NCBI GenBank assembly: GCA_001632425.1
Contig: KV425554.1
Coordinates: forward strand, 62,001 to 126,000
DNA: 64,000 nucleotides
Source of the DNA: Neolentinus lepideus HHB14362 ss-1
Taxonomy: Eukaryota > Basidiomycota > Agaricomycetes > Gloeophyllales > Gloeophyllaceae
Direction of reading: 5' to 3'
Shown: positions 34,028 to 48,021 of the stretch, one piece after another
How the letters are laid out: every line of letters starts with the position of its first letter
Numbering within the stretch: position 1 is the first letter of the stretch
The notes under the pieces: generated by a model
Databases searched by the model: none
The model's input: the letters and a program-made list of their open reading frames with translations, nothing else
What the model was told of the DNA's origin: nothing
Position numbers and translations under genes: made by a program

Positions 34028-34441
34028 ATGCACTGGCCATACATCTCAATAGTTACTTTGTTGTGCTGGTCCCAAATGGTGCACGCCCAGTTCCAGTTCT
34101 TCGAACAAATGTTCGGACAAGGTCATCAGCATCAGCAACAACAACAGCAGCAGCGTGGTTCTTCCACTTCGCAGTGGACTGCTAATGCAGACATTGGTAC
34201 GGACATTCATGGAAGTGTCTTTCTATAGCACACTGATCCAGTGGATGTAGTTCCTTGTCCTGAATATCTCTGCCCCGAGACTTTAGTCTGCGTTTCGAAT
34301 CCGCTGGACTGCCCGTGTCCGGACGTCCAGGACGTCAAGTGCTTGATTCCTGATACGCTGGACAAAGGTTCTGCGACAGTACTGTGTGTAAGGGGAAGTG
34401 AGGGGTGTGCGGAAGCTGAGCGATTGATGCGTAAACGATGA
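34028..34441 (+). CDS. LCL2: Long chronological lifespan protein 2 (Lcl2)
   Basis: Lcl2 is a small secretory-pathway protein linked in yeast to ER-associated degradation and lifespan. Exons 34028-34196 and 34242-34441 give 122 residues. There is a signal peptide ([20 protein letters not shown]), the family-typical [16 protein letters not shown] followed by poly-Gln, and a Cys-rich domain: [27 protein letters not shown] and [12 protein letters not shown]. Family length is about 120 residues. The intron is 45 nt; without it the Cys-rich part would be out of frame. Confidence 0.9.
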
Positions 34442-35157
34442 AGGAAAGACGTGTGCATTATCCGTCCTGCATTCGTATGTCATGTTCTGGAAGTGCGGTA
34501 TTACATTCCGTGCGTGGCACTCATCCACAACGTCACGCCAGGTGTAGATAATATTGTGACATAATGAGGAGCTCGTTTCGGGGTCAGGCCATCCCCGACA
34601 GTAAAACGCAGATCAAGTCGCTGGCCGCGAATTTGCAGCCCAGCGGCCAAACTCTGGGATCCTTTTCTCAGCGGATGCGGGTATTATAGTGCTGTTGTAC
34701 GTCGTCATGCTAGCTATGATGAATTGACTGTAGGAATTATCATCCGACGGACCCGGCTATTAACCACTCCGCTCTATTGGGCGTGAAGGCTATTCGTACG
34801 TCCATAGAGATGTCGGGACGTATTAGGATACAAGCCAGCATCGACCACACGACTGTAGCGAAGTTACTACATGTAGGTTACCTATCTACCACGAGGGACA
34901 TCCGAGAGAGATAGACTTTGAATAGGAACGGTAATTTGAGGCTCTCATGACCTTAATTTTCCTTGTGTACATGCTCGTCGATAGAAACAATATTAATGGA
35001 CATGATATTCCCTTTCCAGCCACATTGGATATATATAGCATTAAGACAAATGGTACCGACACACGTGACTTGCACCTCTCCTAGGGTTTGGTCAAGAAGT
35101 TACAAGTTGTGCTTCAGCCACCATCACTAGTACTGCTACATACTACCTGCTCTGAAT
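34442..35157. other. Intergenic, 716 bp
   Basis: Between LCL2 and SF3B6, both on the plus strand. No coding frame and no RNA gene recognised. The last 60 bp before 35158 should include the SF3B6 leader. Confidence 0.5.
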
Positions 35158-35630
35158 ATGGCTTTGGCAAGACCGACTGTAAGCTGTGCGCTGCTTGTTC
35201 TACTAGCCTCTGACTTTCCTTGCGCCATAGACGAAACTGCCTCCCGGGGCGAACCGCATTCTCTTTGTCAAGAATTTAGACTATGCTATTACCGGAGAAG
35301 ACTTATATGAGTTGTTTGGTCGTTACGGAAGTATAAGACAGATTCGCATAGGCAATGAACAGAAGACCAAAGGAACTGCGTTCATTGTTTTCGACGATGT
35401 GATGGACGTACGTACGAACCTTTCATATCCCACCGCGGTGTTAACTATCGTGCCAGGCTAAGAATGCCCTTGACCATTTGAATGGTTTCCATTTGCAGGG
35501 ACGGTATATCGTTGTTCTATACCATATGCCTGCCAAACAGGATGCAGCTGCGGCTAAGGCCGACCTTGCCCGTCGAGAAGAAGAGCTCGCTCAGTTGAAG
35601 AAGAAGCATGACATCAAGGAGGATAATTGA
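35158..35630 (+). CDS. SF3B6: Splicing factor 3B subunit 6 (p14/SF3b14)
   Basis: p14 binds SF3B1 in the U2 snRNP next to the branch-point adenosine. Exons 35158-35178, 35231-35407 and 35457-35630 give 123 residues, close to the 125 of the human protein. The first exon encodes only MALARPT. The single RRM has RNP2 RILFVKNL and RNP1 KGTAFIVF. KLPPGANRILFVKNLDY before it and NGFHLQGRYIVVLYHMP after it are hallmark p14 segments. The tail is a charged helix (ARREEELAQLKKKHDIKE). Confidence 0.95.
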
Positions 35631-38600
35631 ATGGTGTATAGTCCGTACTTTTGCCGTTACTACCGAAGGTCTTCTTTATCACATGTCCTCCGCTTATCTG
35701 TGCTTAACAGCTTAATTCTGTATCACTACGTGTTCTGTATTCTATTGATGCCGACCTGTTCCTTTTCACCTCCGTCGCAGATCGTTCGGACCTTTACACA
35801 TGGGTCATGGGCGACAGCTATCCGGTATGACACTCGTGAAGAATGAAGTGAGATAGAAAAATCTGTCTATAGCTGATCTTTTTTGCAAAGCATGCTCCGT
35901 CCATGCTCCGGATCCACGGTAGCTTTGAGACCGCTTTTTGCCTCCCGGATCGCTTTATTTCGTCATTGCACGGGCCTGACGTCTTTGGTTTCACCTAAGT
36001 TTCTCCTACCATTGTTGATATCCAAATCGTTCATCCTTCGAATCTAATCTTTGGGACGCTTTCTGGGTCGGCACCGACACATCGGATGAACGCTATAACC
36101 AATCCCAAGTTGTACGATTATCTCTATGTCATTACAAGCTATAAATCCGTATTTCTGATCATATTATTATAGTATCTGACGCGGGTCCTTCCAAAGGTTA
36201 TTCTCTATCTCTGAGCCTTGCAGTTCGGGCACAAATCATCGATGTTAGGCGCTGCGGGAATCAGTCAGTGAGTGCATTCCTCCGAGGTGCGACGTCATTA
36301 CGAACCATATTGTTGTGGGAACTGATGGCTGATGATCGGACATTCAGTCCAACGGCCTCACGACGGACATAGAAGCAGGGACGTACTATTGCCAGCAAGT
36401 TTGAGTACACGACGGCGGAACGCAAGTCGACGGATGATTCGGGCTAAACTTGCATCTCACAGAGTCACATTTGATCTGTTATGAAGGTGAGCAGTGGACT
36501 GCTGACTATGGAAGGTAACGCACCTCTTCTTCGGGCTTTTGATGTGCGTGAAAGGTCAGCCATCAGACAAATGGTCAAGATGGAGCACATACGAGATTGA
36601 TGGCATGGCCACATCTATATTTGGACTTCAATGCAACGGGCGAGGACACCATGAGCACCTGGCGTACCTAAGGTAGACGTTCCTGACTCTGCACCGTCCG
36701 ACGAGGCATGAGCTAATCATCTCAGGCGAGCAGAGGCCTCACTCGCCTGCGATAGAAACACATCGTTGTGAGTGGGGCTTGTTAGGGAGATGTGAAGGGC
36801 AGTTGTTGGGATGGGGATGCTGAGGGAGAGCAGGCTTTATACTGCGAGGCTAGTTAGATTCGCCAAACCGCTGTTTGGCACCTAAATTTGCACAGTTATG
36901 CGGGCCAACCTGCATCGAGTTGCAAGAAGGAAACGAACGCGGCATGCCGGTTCGAAAAGAACATTAAGACTGGACGAGTAAGCCATTGGTAGGGAAGGGA
37001 GATGAAACATCGATGTATAAAGCATCCGACAACCCAGTAATTGGCGGGTTATCGAGAGATAGCCAGGACGAAGGGCTTGAGCTCAGCCAGGGGAGCCATT
37101 TGCGAAAGTCCGACAGAAGGTTCGACCTTTCGTGGACGCGTCGGAGGCTATCGGATGAGAATGATGGCGACCGACAAAGGCAGCAATGCCTCGCATTCGT
37201 GAAGGTGATGCTTGGATAGTCAATATTTCAATCGGGATCTACAAGTGTCCTAAATCCGGTCATAGATCAGTACTAGTACCTGGACATCGGAAGTCGACTT
37301 GCACAACTCGACCTCATCCTGCAGTTCTGATGCTCCATGCGCCCTGTGGTAAATGGTCTTGTCCTCCTGAAGTGACCCACCGCTGACTTAGTGATTTTAG
37401 AAAGCCCCTTGAAATACTCTCGCTATTTGGACGATATCATGCAGCATTTGCTTCCGTTGCAGTGATGCATCATGCTAAGAAGCAGACTGAGAAGTCATTT
37501 CCATATTTGGCTACCTTGTTCGTCAGAAGAATCCGCATAGCTGGAATTAGGATATTGTCATGATGGCGGTGGACAGAAACGCTGGTGAGCGTACTAACAG
37601 CTACGAATCTTTGTAAGTGCATCCTCTCGAGCCAGATGCTTTGACAGTCAGCCCGCGGTCCCCTCAGTTCAGCATGTCCCAGTGCTTTCGTTCTTCCTCA
37701 GAGAAGAGCAAAACCACCATTTACCAAGGAAATCAGCTCTCCTGTCGGCGACTGCACGGCTGTCTATTCGATCTCCTGGACGATAATGATGACATGCCGA
37801 TAACACGTTTTTTTACGTGTACTGGTAAGAAGAGTAATTGGATTACGGGTGTTTTTTCTTATTGCTTCATGGCGGACCAAATTCCGTAAGCGAAACATGA
37901 TAATACCATACTCCTGGACACCGATATGTCATCATCGTATTGTTCTCATGCTTCTAACAGTTCCGGCGGAGCTTCCTGAACGCGTTTTTGATTATGAGAC
38001 TTTGATACGGTCCGAAACGGGAGATCTCATCTTATATCCGTCCGGTTGCCAGTGAGCGTAAGTCACTTCAAATACCGTGAATGTGTCGAATAACTTGATA
38101 TCAGCTCGCCTCGCCTCCGGAGACATTGCAAAACGTCAAGGAATCACCCCCCGATACCTATGCGGATCAAGTCGGCGACGGTTCCGTCGACATTGGCCAG
38201 GATAACCCATGATGCGAGGCCTGCAAGTCGCACTCGAGGCAGATCCACGCATTGATTATCTGCCACTCGCTCTCCGCCGAGATTGCATTCCCGTGAGAAG
38301 CGTCTGCCTTGATTGTGTAGAGTTGTGCCGCCGTATTCGCCTTTTAGACTCAGTTAACCATGGTTTCATTTCAGTATTTTACCGCCTTACTGGAATCAGC
38401 ACACAACACTCCAATACTGTGCCTCGATAATCAGCGATTTCCTCAAACTTCTTATTCAGCGGGGGCTTCCGGGAGACATATTTTCGACACTGCAACATGC
38501 TCCTACTTCTCATCTGAGGATAGCAGCCACTCTTGACACCAGGAACCGCAAGTTTGACTCCGCTGTTTCGGTCCGTGAGATGCCCCGTTGTCCGCAGAGC

Positions 38601-39673
38601 AACTACGAAGATGTTCGCCACAGAAAGTCGCCATCTCCAACGTGAAGTCGAAGGACACTCGTGGCCTGCCGGGTACGTGTTACTCCACTGTTGTACGGGG
38701 TGGCTCGGGGTGCTCTGATGTCAGCTATCGCTCTACTTCGGTCGGATTCTTCTTGGGTGGAGATAACGCGCGATGACGGCGATATTGGAGTAGGTCCGTT
38801 AAATGGCAGCGCTCCGGTCTCTAGCTTCGTCGTGGACGGGTCGGACGGTGTGTTCTTGAGTCTTGCAGTGATCTTTCAACGTGCTCGTCTCTATGTCCGA
38901 TACAACTGATATAGCGAGGGTTCTCGAATGGTTCAAGTGGACATACTCCGGGTATCTCCATCAGGAATTGGTGAAATACTATAGTGGAATCCCCCGGATG
39001 TGTAGTCCTCCGTAGGTCTACATAGGCTCGTATAGGCAGGGATTCCCATATAGGTGGCCATAGGCAAGTGTCTGTTTCCTGATGAGTCCTCGTAGGTGAT
39101 GCCGAACGCATCAAGCGGTGTAAAGACAGTCAGTACAATCCCCTCCGACGATAAACGTAGCATGCTGTACGATTCATCCCAGCCCCGCTGGACAGACCAT
39201 ATTTGATCTTTGTCCACTCGACACATAAGAGAAGGATGGAAACATACTTTTCTTGTTGGATGTATATCATACTGGCGCGACGAGTGTTTACTGCCTTAAC
39301 GTCTTATCTGCCACGAATCTTGCGTACTGAAATGTATGGCCTAAGAATACACCGCCAAATAGACGTCCATTGGACTGTTTCAAGAGGCTGTCTGAACGTG
39401 TAGTAGTAATTGGTCTTCGATAGAAGGCAGCGGATAGTTTAATTCGGACCCTTTATGCTCGACGCGTGCATTGTCGTTTCAACTTGCTTGAGTCGGAATT
39501 GCATCGATGCAAGTTCCGAATGAGTGTTGACTGACTCCGAGAAGAATAATACAGAAGGCAACATAACTATAATTACATCAGGATTTACCAGAGCAGAAAG
39601 ACAAACATCTCGCTGACAGCACAACAATGATATAGACCGACTGACCGACAATGCCCCGATTCAAGGGACAGAA
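35631..39673. other. 4-kb gene-poor region with possible gene remnants
   Basis: No gene can be built with confidence. 35631-36100 would be the SF3B6 3' end. Between 37600 and 38450 several plus-strand frames look weakly protein-like (for example VPAELPERVFDYETLIRSE at about 37960 and PPETLQNVKESPPDTYADQ at about 38115), but they cannot be joined into one good model. On the minus strand 39226-38821 two overlapping frames share protein-like content with a frame change between them. This could be decayed coding sequence or a fast-evolving lineage-specific gene. 36100-37600 shows nothing. Confidence 0.35.
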
Positions 39674-41228
<1,555 letters not shown>

Positions 41229-41378
41229 TTTTGTGATTCGGTACAAGTGCAAGTGAAGTGCGAGCAGTAAATCACCGAACGAAAAAGCTGACTAAGCCAC
41301 TGAGTTTCAAATGGCAGGTGTCTTAGTTGAGCTTTTCGTAGTAGCGCGTTTCCTTACTCGTCTAAGACGTCAGTCGTG
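41229..41378. promoter_or_regulatory. 150-bp divergent promoter of FAL1 and SF3A3
   Basis: It separates the two start codons. No TATA box or known site was recognised. Both genes act in pre-mRNA splicing or the exon-junction complex, so shared control is plausible but inferred. Confidence 0.45.
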
Positions 41379-43264
41379 ATGGACTCAGTCATTGAAGTAC
41401 AGAGGCAGACTCACGAAGAGATAGAACGGTACGAACGAGCCTTGTACCAGCTACTGTCCAAGCCAAGTCCGAGCCACCAACAGCGATTGCAGACGGAACA
41501 CAAGACATCCCAAATCCTGGAACGCATCGGCTCTCGGGTCGTCGCTTTGAATGGTGTCTACCAGGACGAAGACACGAGAAATAGCGAGATAGAGTCGTTA
41601 TCTGCCTCTACAAAGCAGGACGATCTCTCTGAGTTCTATTCGCGGTTGGTGAGAATCCAGGAGCACTATGCCAAGTACCCTGACTCCGTCGCAGAGGGAT
41701 TCGAGCAGGAGCTGGCGGCTTTCCTTGAGGAGGGACAGGAAGCCGAAGAAGAGGACGAAGACCAGGAGCAGGAAGATCGTAAGTGGCCGTCTACCTCCGA
41801 TTGTACCGAACCTCACTTGCAGGATACTGCGCCGCATAGCCATTGCCCTGTTGTTCTCGGGAGAGGAGGCGTACGGGAAATACCTTGACCTGTACGCCAA
41901 TCATAACACCTACAACAATATCAAGAACGTCGGCAAGCGACTTGCCTACCTTCAGTATCTGGATGCCCTTATTGCTGCTCAGAACGGACCCATCCACTCG
42001 GACCTACCAAAGGAAGTGCGGTTGTCTAGAGACTATGAGCTGTACGTAATGTATCTACCATACCACCTACCTCTGGCTTACATGCCTCCAAGATATATTA
42101 AGTCTCTGCACGCTTATCTGCTTTCTTTCACGAAACGGACACAACCGCTTGTTGATGTCGATGCAGCGCAGGCAGAAGCTGAGAAGGAGTTCAATCAAAA
42201 ATGGGATGATGGAGAGCTATCCGAATGGGAGGAGGTTCGAGCCAAAGTTGCATCAGATGCTAACGGCTCAGAGGGAGGGATCTTTTGTACCGCATGTAGG
42301 TTGCTAGTACGACCCTCACCAGGATAAGAGAATGACGTCTCGTTAGGTCAAAAACATTACGCCAAGCAGACCGTCTACGACGCGCACCTGACTTCCAAGC
42401 GACACACCAAGGCTACGGCCAAACAGGCATCCGCCGAAGCGCCACCACAAAATCCTAACGGTATTCGTTCCGACTCTATGCCACCGCCAACGTCTGTTCC
42501 CCACAAATCGAACGGTGCCAAACATCGATCGGCTGCTCTGCATACCCATCTTGCAACTGCCTTATCACAATCCCTTATACCTGCTCTCAATGATACGAAA
42601 TCCAACGTCGAGCGCAAATTCTCTCTTACTGCTCGGGAACGCGAGCAAGAGCTCATGGAGCAATCCAAGAAGCCCACTCCCCTACCAGCGGCCAAAGGCG
42701 AAGGTGAAGAGGACGAAGAGGAAGAGCGGATCTACAATCCTCTCAAATTACCGCTCGGTTGGGATGGAAAGCCCATACCCTATTGGCTGTACAAGCTTCA
42801 CGGGTTGGGTGTCGAGTATCGATGCGAGATTTGCTCTGATCACGTCTACATGGGAAGGTATGCGTTGAGCATTTGATATCGCACGGTTACTGAGTTCGTG
42901 AGCTGCAGGAAAAATTTCGAGCGGCATTTCCAGGTATGCTCCGAATCATGGGTGGAACACTGAACCTTATACGTCACTTACAGGAATCAAGGCACGCCTT
43001 CGGCATGCGGGCACTTGGGCTCCCGAACACCAAGCATTTTCACGAGATTACTCGGATTGAGGACGCCCTCGCATGTACGTTAATGTACGCTTCGTAAAAT
43101 TGCTCAGGCAGAAGCTGACTTATTGCGCAGTGGCAGAACGATTGAAGCGAGAAGGCCGTCATGAAATATTCGAACAGGAGACTATGGAGGAGCTCGAAGA
43201 TGATGAAGGAAATGTCTACAATCGTAAGACGTACGAAGACCTCAAGAAGCAAGGTCTTATCTAG
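41379..43264 (+). CDS. SF3A3: Splicing factor 3A subunit 3 (SF3A60/Prp9)
   Basis: SF3A3 is part of SF3a in the U2 snRNP. Exons 41379-41778, 41840-42041, 42093-42295, 42347-42857, 42909-42933, 42984-43074 and 43131-43264 give 521 residues. Seen: an N-terminal helix ([19 protein letters not shown]), [16 protein letters not shown], the first zinc finger [20 protein letters not shown] with its Cys and His ligands (about 265-290), the second matrin-type finger [20 protein letters not shown] (about 430), and the conserved end [20 protein letters not shown] and [20 protein letters not shown]. Exon 5 is only 25 nt and lies inside the second finger. Confidence 0.94.
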
Positions 43265-43419
43265 CGTCGATCCCTCGTATACACGGAAATTGGTGTCTGT
43301 TCGTGGCGGGTTTCATTTCCGTTCCAAGCACATGGACCAGCATCTTGGCTCGCGTCGGTGCACCCTTTGTATTGTGATTGTACAACACATTGTTTACAGA
43401 GCGCCCTAACGCTAAAGTA

Positions 43420-46400
43420 CTATACATCCCCGTTTTGAGTAGATGGTTTACTGTTCCGAGGAGGAGGGGGTGGTGGTTTTCTTCCGGATAATGTAGGTGC
43501 CATGGGTGTCTGCAGTTGAAGTGCTCGGGCATACAGTTCCTCGTCAGATGAAGATGGCGAAGCGGATAGTGGAGAATCCGTCGGGGAATCAAAAGGGTTT
43601 CCGGATTGCCGCGCAGGTGCGATGCTGCTATCGAACGTTGGGAAAACCCCATTAGGGTGATCTGCGGTAATTCAACAGTGAGCATTTCTGGAGAAATAGA
43701 TAGTTCAACGGTAGTTACCAGGGCTGTCCCACCACGCTGTCTCGTCGGAACTAGGCGGAGGAACTGAGAGGACGGATCAAGCTCGTGAACCACCGAGGAG
43801 CGCGAACAGCTTTGCTTACGGTCCATGTTGTCTAGATGGAAAGTTAATGACGCCAACTTTTCATCCAGTTTCTCCCCCGGAGCGGTGGAAGTTACGCTCT
43901 CCAAAAGCATGCGAGAAAGCGCGGCCCGTTTGGTATAGTCGATAATTCGTATCTCGGCCCGGAATACAGCGAACACTGTTGTGCCCTCTAGATTAATCAC
44001 AGTCCAAGAAATTACAGCGAAATCAAACAATACCAGGTCGATGATCCGAGCTGCGCAACTCCGCTCTAGCATACGTTGTAAGGTCTAGTTGATTACCCTT
44101 GTACAGGATACGATCTAGCATGCTGTCAACAACCTATCAGATTCGGTATGTATGGGCTCACCTGTCCAAGCCGGTATGCGCATTTTCTCACTAGAATCAT
44201 AGTTATCGGTTCCCACATCGTACTTGTACGTTGGTCGAAACAAAATGGGACCTTCCTCGAATTCGATGAATGCCGCTTTCGCGTCCATTACCTGTTTGAG
44301 CTGAGCAGCACCGTCAGGTCTGTACAAGCCCCAGGGGTTGGCCACGGTATCATACCTGATCTGCAGCCAACAATGCATCAAGATTATCTGAAAGAGCAAG
44401 AGTTCTAGCGGTCTCATTATCCAGATCTACTCGATAGTTGGTATCTGCGAGCCATATGACATTGCTACAGGCAGTAACGATCAGCTATGACCATTCTATT
44501 CTAGCGAACAGTCTACTTACTCGTGGCTTTTGATCGTCTTCCCTTTCAAGAACCGTAAATCATTTACGATGGTCCAGTAATCAGCATTACGCTCCTGGAT
44601 ATTGCTGTGACCAGCAGCCAGGTGCGCGGTGAGGAAGCAGAAGCTGGTATCATGGTAGTCTAGTCGTATGCCTACTGCTCCTTTATTGCCAGACATGCCT
44701 CGTAGACCGGTCTGAGAACCTTCGTTAGATTCAGCTAAGAACGTTATGACACGGCGTCATACCTTCCGGGTCGTGGCTTCGACATTACGAATGACAGATG
44801 TCAGCTGGGCCTTTACGAGAAGGATAAGGGCAGTTCCGACTAACTGACAGAATCATCAGCATAGGTATCTCGATGGCCCGTCTTTCGATTAGACCACACC
44901 TGTTCGCTCCGCAATATCACATATTCCTCCTTCTTGTCTGAGCGCCTGGCAAGCGTGTCAAGAATCTTGGCCTCCCATATCCGCCTGCAAAATTACATCA
45001 CTGGGCGTGTGTCTCGGGAAGGACAGATAACCGGACCTTTTCTCAGGGTCTGTCTGCAAGATTTGTTGCGCGTTAAGCGGGACAATCTCCTGGAATCCTA
45101 TCGCAAAAATATCTGGCCTTGTTCTCAGTTAATATTGAGGTGCCTAGCCGTAGGAAGTAACGTACTCCGGAACATCTGTTGGCAAATTTGAGTCAGGCTT
45201 GACACAGAGGGGTCACTATGACTTACTGCTTCGGGGGAACAGCCAAGGCAGCAACGATTCCGATGACGGAGGCTGTTACAATGAGATGCGCGAACACCAC
45301 TGAAAGAGTTAAATATACTAACTCGTCCGTTCAGATTCCATGTACCAGCAAAAATAGTACAGTGCTTGGTAATAGAATATTCAGAAAGCCTGCCAATTGT
45401 CAGTCTCTTCCTGCAAATCCCGGGAATTCGACTGACCGTTGTTCCAAGACTGCTCGTACGGAATCATGAATAGGGTCGAAGATGGTCACCTGACGCTGAT
45501 CACTGAGATTACCCTAATCGTGAATGAGTTCTTTGTTTGGAGCTGCCGCCAGCCCAACCTACCAGGAACATATCAATCGCGACCTGCTTGTCCTTGTCCT
45601 GGAAATTATTGATATATGCCCGAGAGACACTCTTGGTGGCATCAGAGAGGATACCTGAAGGCCAGTATGAGCGGCAATAGCTAACCAGCTATTAGTATGA
45701 CGAACCGGCCAGCGTTCTCTTTCCACTACGAGTGAAGCTAGTATTCAATGCCCCAGTACCCGCATATATGCGCGACAACGCGTCACCGTTTTCAGCCCAT
45801 AATTCTCTGTGGTACGACCACAGTGATCCAGCACGAGTCCACTCATGCCGAACCAGCGTCAGATATTGCTCCAAGGTCGTCCTAGACAAGATATCCTGGA
45901 CAAAGTTGGTGCGGTCCAGACTGACACGGTGATTAGTCCGGTGGTATGCGCATGGTTTGCGAAACATCGAGACCTACCAGTCCAAGCAGTTAGTCCGAAA
46001 GACACCCTTCTGTTCCGTGATAATCTCATCTGTGGATGAATCACACATGGTAAATCCTAACCGATCTATATTATCGCTAATGCTCTCCAGGCGCCTGTAG
46101 ATAGTGTCAATAAATCAAATGACACACCCGTGACAGGTTAATTTCGGTCACCTAAGATCACGAACGATGCTATCGTGTCCACCGGTCCGGACCGCGTTAT
46201 GAAAATCGAAGTGTGTAATATCTACATCGGACCCAAACACACCATGTGCGATTTGCATGTGCCTTGCATATGCAGCCGTGAGGTTCGCTTCGTTTTCCTT
46301 CGTACTCAACAAGTTCACGGCATGGACCGCGGTATATTCCTCCGTTAGCTGAGCAAAGTGTCGTTCAAATGCCGGCTGGGAGGCTTGAGGACGGGTAATC

Positions 46401-47633
46401 TGAATGCGCTGCCCGAACGTCTGAAAGCCCTGCTGCTCCCAGAACACTGCGTGAAGTATTTGCCGGGAAGGTAAGACGTCGGATATATTGCTGGAGATGG
46501 ACACGTACGCGGGATGCTACCTCGGACTTGTACGTAACTGAAGCACTGTTGATCCGTGCTGAATAACGTTTCCGTCTGCAATGCACGCTGCTTAGACCAT
46601 GAACGTTTACAGAACGCGTCGGCTGGCGCACCTCCACGAAATTCGCACAATTTCCGTCGTCATCTACTCCGCGGGTATTAAACCGGGTACCGGCACGTTT
46701 CCACCCTAAACGCGATATCAAAGTAATGGTGGCGATAGTAGGGGACCCATTCGTGGGCGGAGCAGGCAATGCTAGGGTAAAAAGACCGACATATCCTTGC
46801 ATAATGAGAACCTGAGGGGATGTGAACATGACAATACCCGATCAGCTCGACTGTCCTTACAATAAACTGACATCTATCGAGGTCAACCCTCTCCTCTTGG
46901 TCCAATCTATCCCGGAAGTCAAGCAAGCTGCGAATGATATATTCATTCCAAACAAATCGCTCGTCGAACGTGTTGATATCCTTCCTAGTTTTATGATCTC
47001 TGGACAGCCGCTGAGACAGGCGGGACGAAATATCCCAGTATGGTTCCAGGGCATAGTAGAACGTGCCAGAGGACAGAATCTTGGTCAGAGGAGCGCAAGG
47101 GTGTTCAAATGCAGCTGCGGATGTATTTTGGTTAATAGCCTCATTTCGTTGCATCATCATAACATCCACAGAGTCTGTGTAGCTTGGACTCGGTAGAGCA
47201 TCGGAGGCTGCGGCCAAGTCATCCCAGGTGGAGGATGTGAGGCTGTAGAAGGACACCTCGTAGATCCTGGCGACAGTCTCGGGAGAAGAGGCAGATGGTC
47301 TCGTGTTGCCTACTTCCGTAGCCGAGGTTATGACAGCCAAGAACATCTCTAGTATACCATGAGGCAATCATCGCGCAGATATGTCAATGAATATTAGTAC
47401 CCACCTTGTGCAACAGATATCAGCCCCAAACATCCCTTGATCACTCGACTGGTGAGTCGAACAGTATTCGAGAAGTCGATGTCATCTTTGTGGAGGAACT
47501 CGACAATGGCTTGCGAGGTACTACCCTCCGCAGCGCGGAAGACAAGAGCTCTCCGTGGTCGCCCAGATTTCTCTTCTTGTGAGCTGGTGACGAGGTATAA
47601 CGATCGAGGATTCTCGGAAACGTATAGATGCAT
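43420..47633 (-). CDS. Synaptojanin-type phosphoinositide phosphatase (Sac1 + 5-phosphatase)
   Basis: It dephosphorylates phosphoinositides in endocytosis and traffic (yeast Inp51-53). Twenty-two exons, 1,024 residues, 5' to 3': 47633-47405, 47348-46861, 46811-46632, 46575-46509, 46446-46152, 46094-45978, 45920-45706, 45654-45563, 45495-45437, 45389-45323, 45272-45227, 45175-45166, 45117-45037, 44984-44900, 44843-44763, 44711-44521, 44464-44356, 44300-44162, 44114-44034, 43975-43820, 43763-43719, 43661-43420. The Sac1 domain has [17 protein letters not shown] and the CX5R site FRTNCLDCLDRTN (about 459), so it should be active. The 5-phosphatase domain has [45 protein letters not shown] and SSDHRPVFAVF. 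The tail is Pro-rich ([13 protein letters not shown]), a likely SH3 ligand. The acceptor at 45495 could instead be 45489. Confidence 0.92.
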
Positions 47634-48021
47634 CCTGATCGCTGACGTGAAATCAAGCAAGCTGCACGATTTCTTCAATCGTCGAGTGTGGCTGAAGGCC
47701 TTCTTCGAACACCAGTGCAATCCGCAGAGCCCCTTGCAAATTAAATCCTGTTGTAAAGATGCGAGATGACGATGGCAAGCAGAAGGAGGTAGACAAGCAC
47801 AAGAGCACCTTTCTGATCAAGTCATGAAGCTTTGAAGTGGCAGTCGACTTGAAACCTTCGTACGACGCTTCCTGTCCGAACGACCCGCTTCGCGTCTTCC
47901 ACACGTGGGGCGACAATTATAAGATCGATCTGGCGGTCACTTCCGGTGTCAGCACTAGTACTTAAGCTTCAGTCTTTATGTGAGTATATACTACTGAATA
48001 GTCCTATTTCACAGTACAATG
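47634..48021. other. Spacer, 388 bp
   Basis: Upstream of the synaptojanin gene and downstream of SVP26, both minus strand. The frame is open upstream of 47633 but does not resemble the family. No element recognised. Confidence 0.45.

Noticed and set aside
45411..45436. 26-nt intron in the synaptojanin gene using the first AG after the donor at 45436
   Set aside because: Too short for splicing; the next AG gives a 47-nt intron and restores the conserved LSEYSITKH...[10 protein letters not shown] order.
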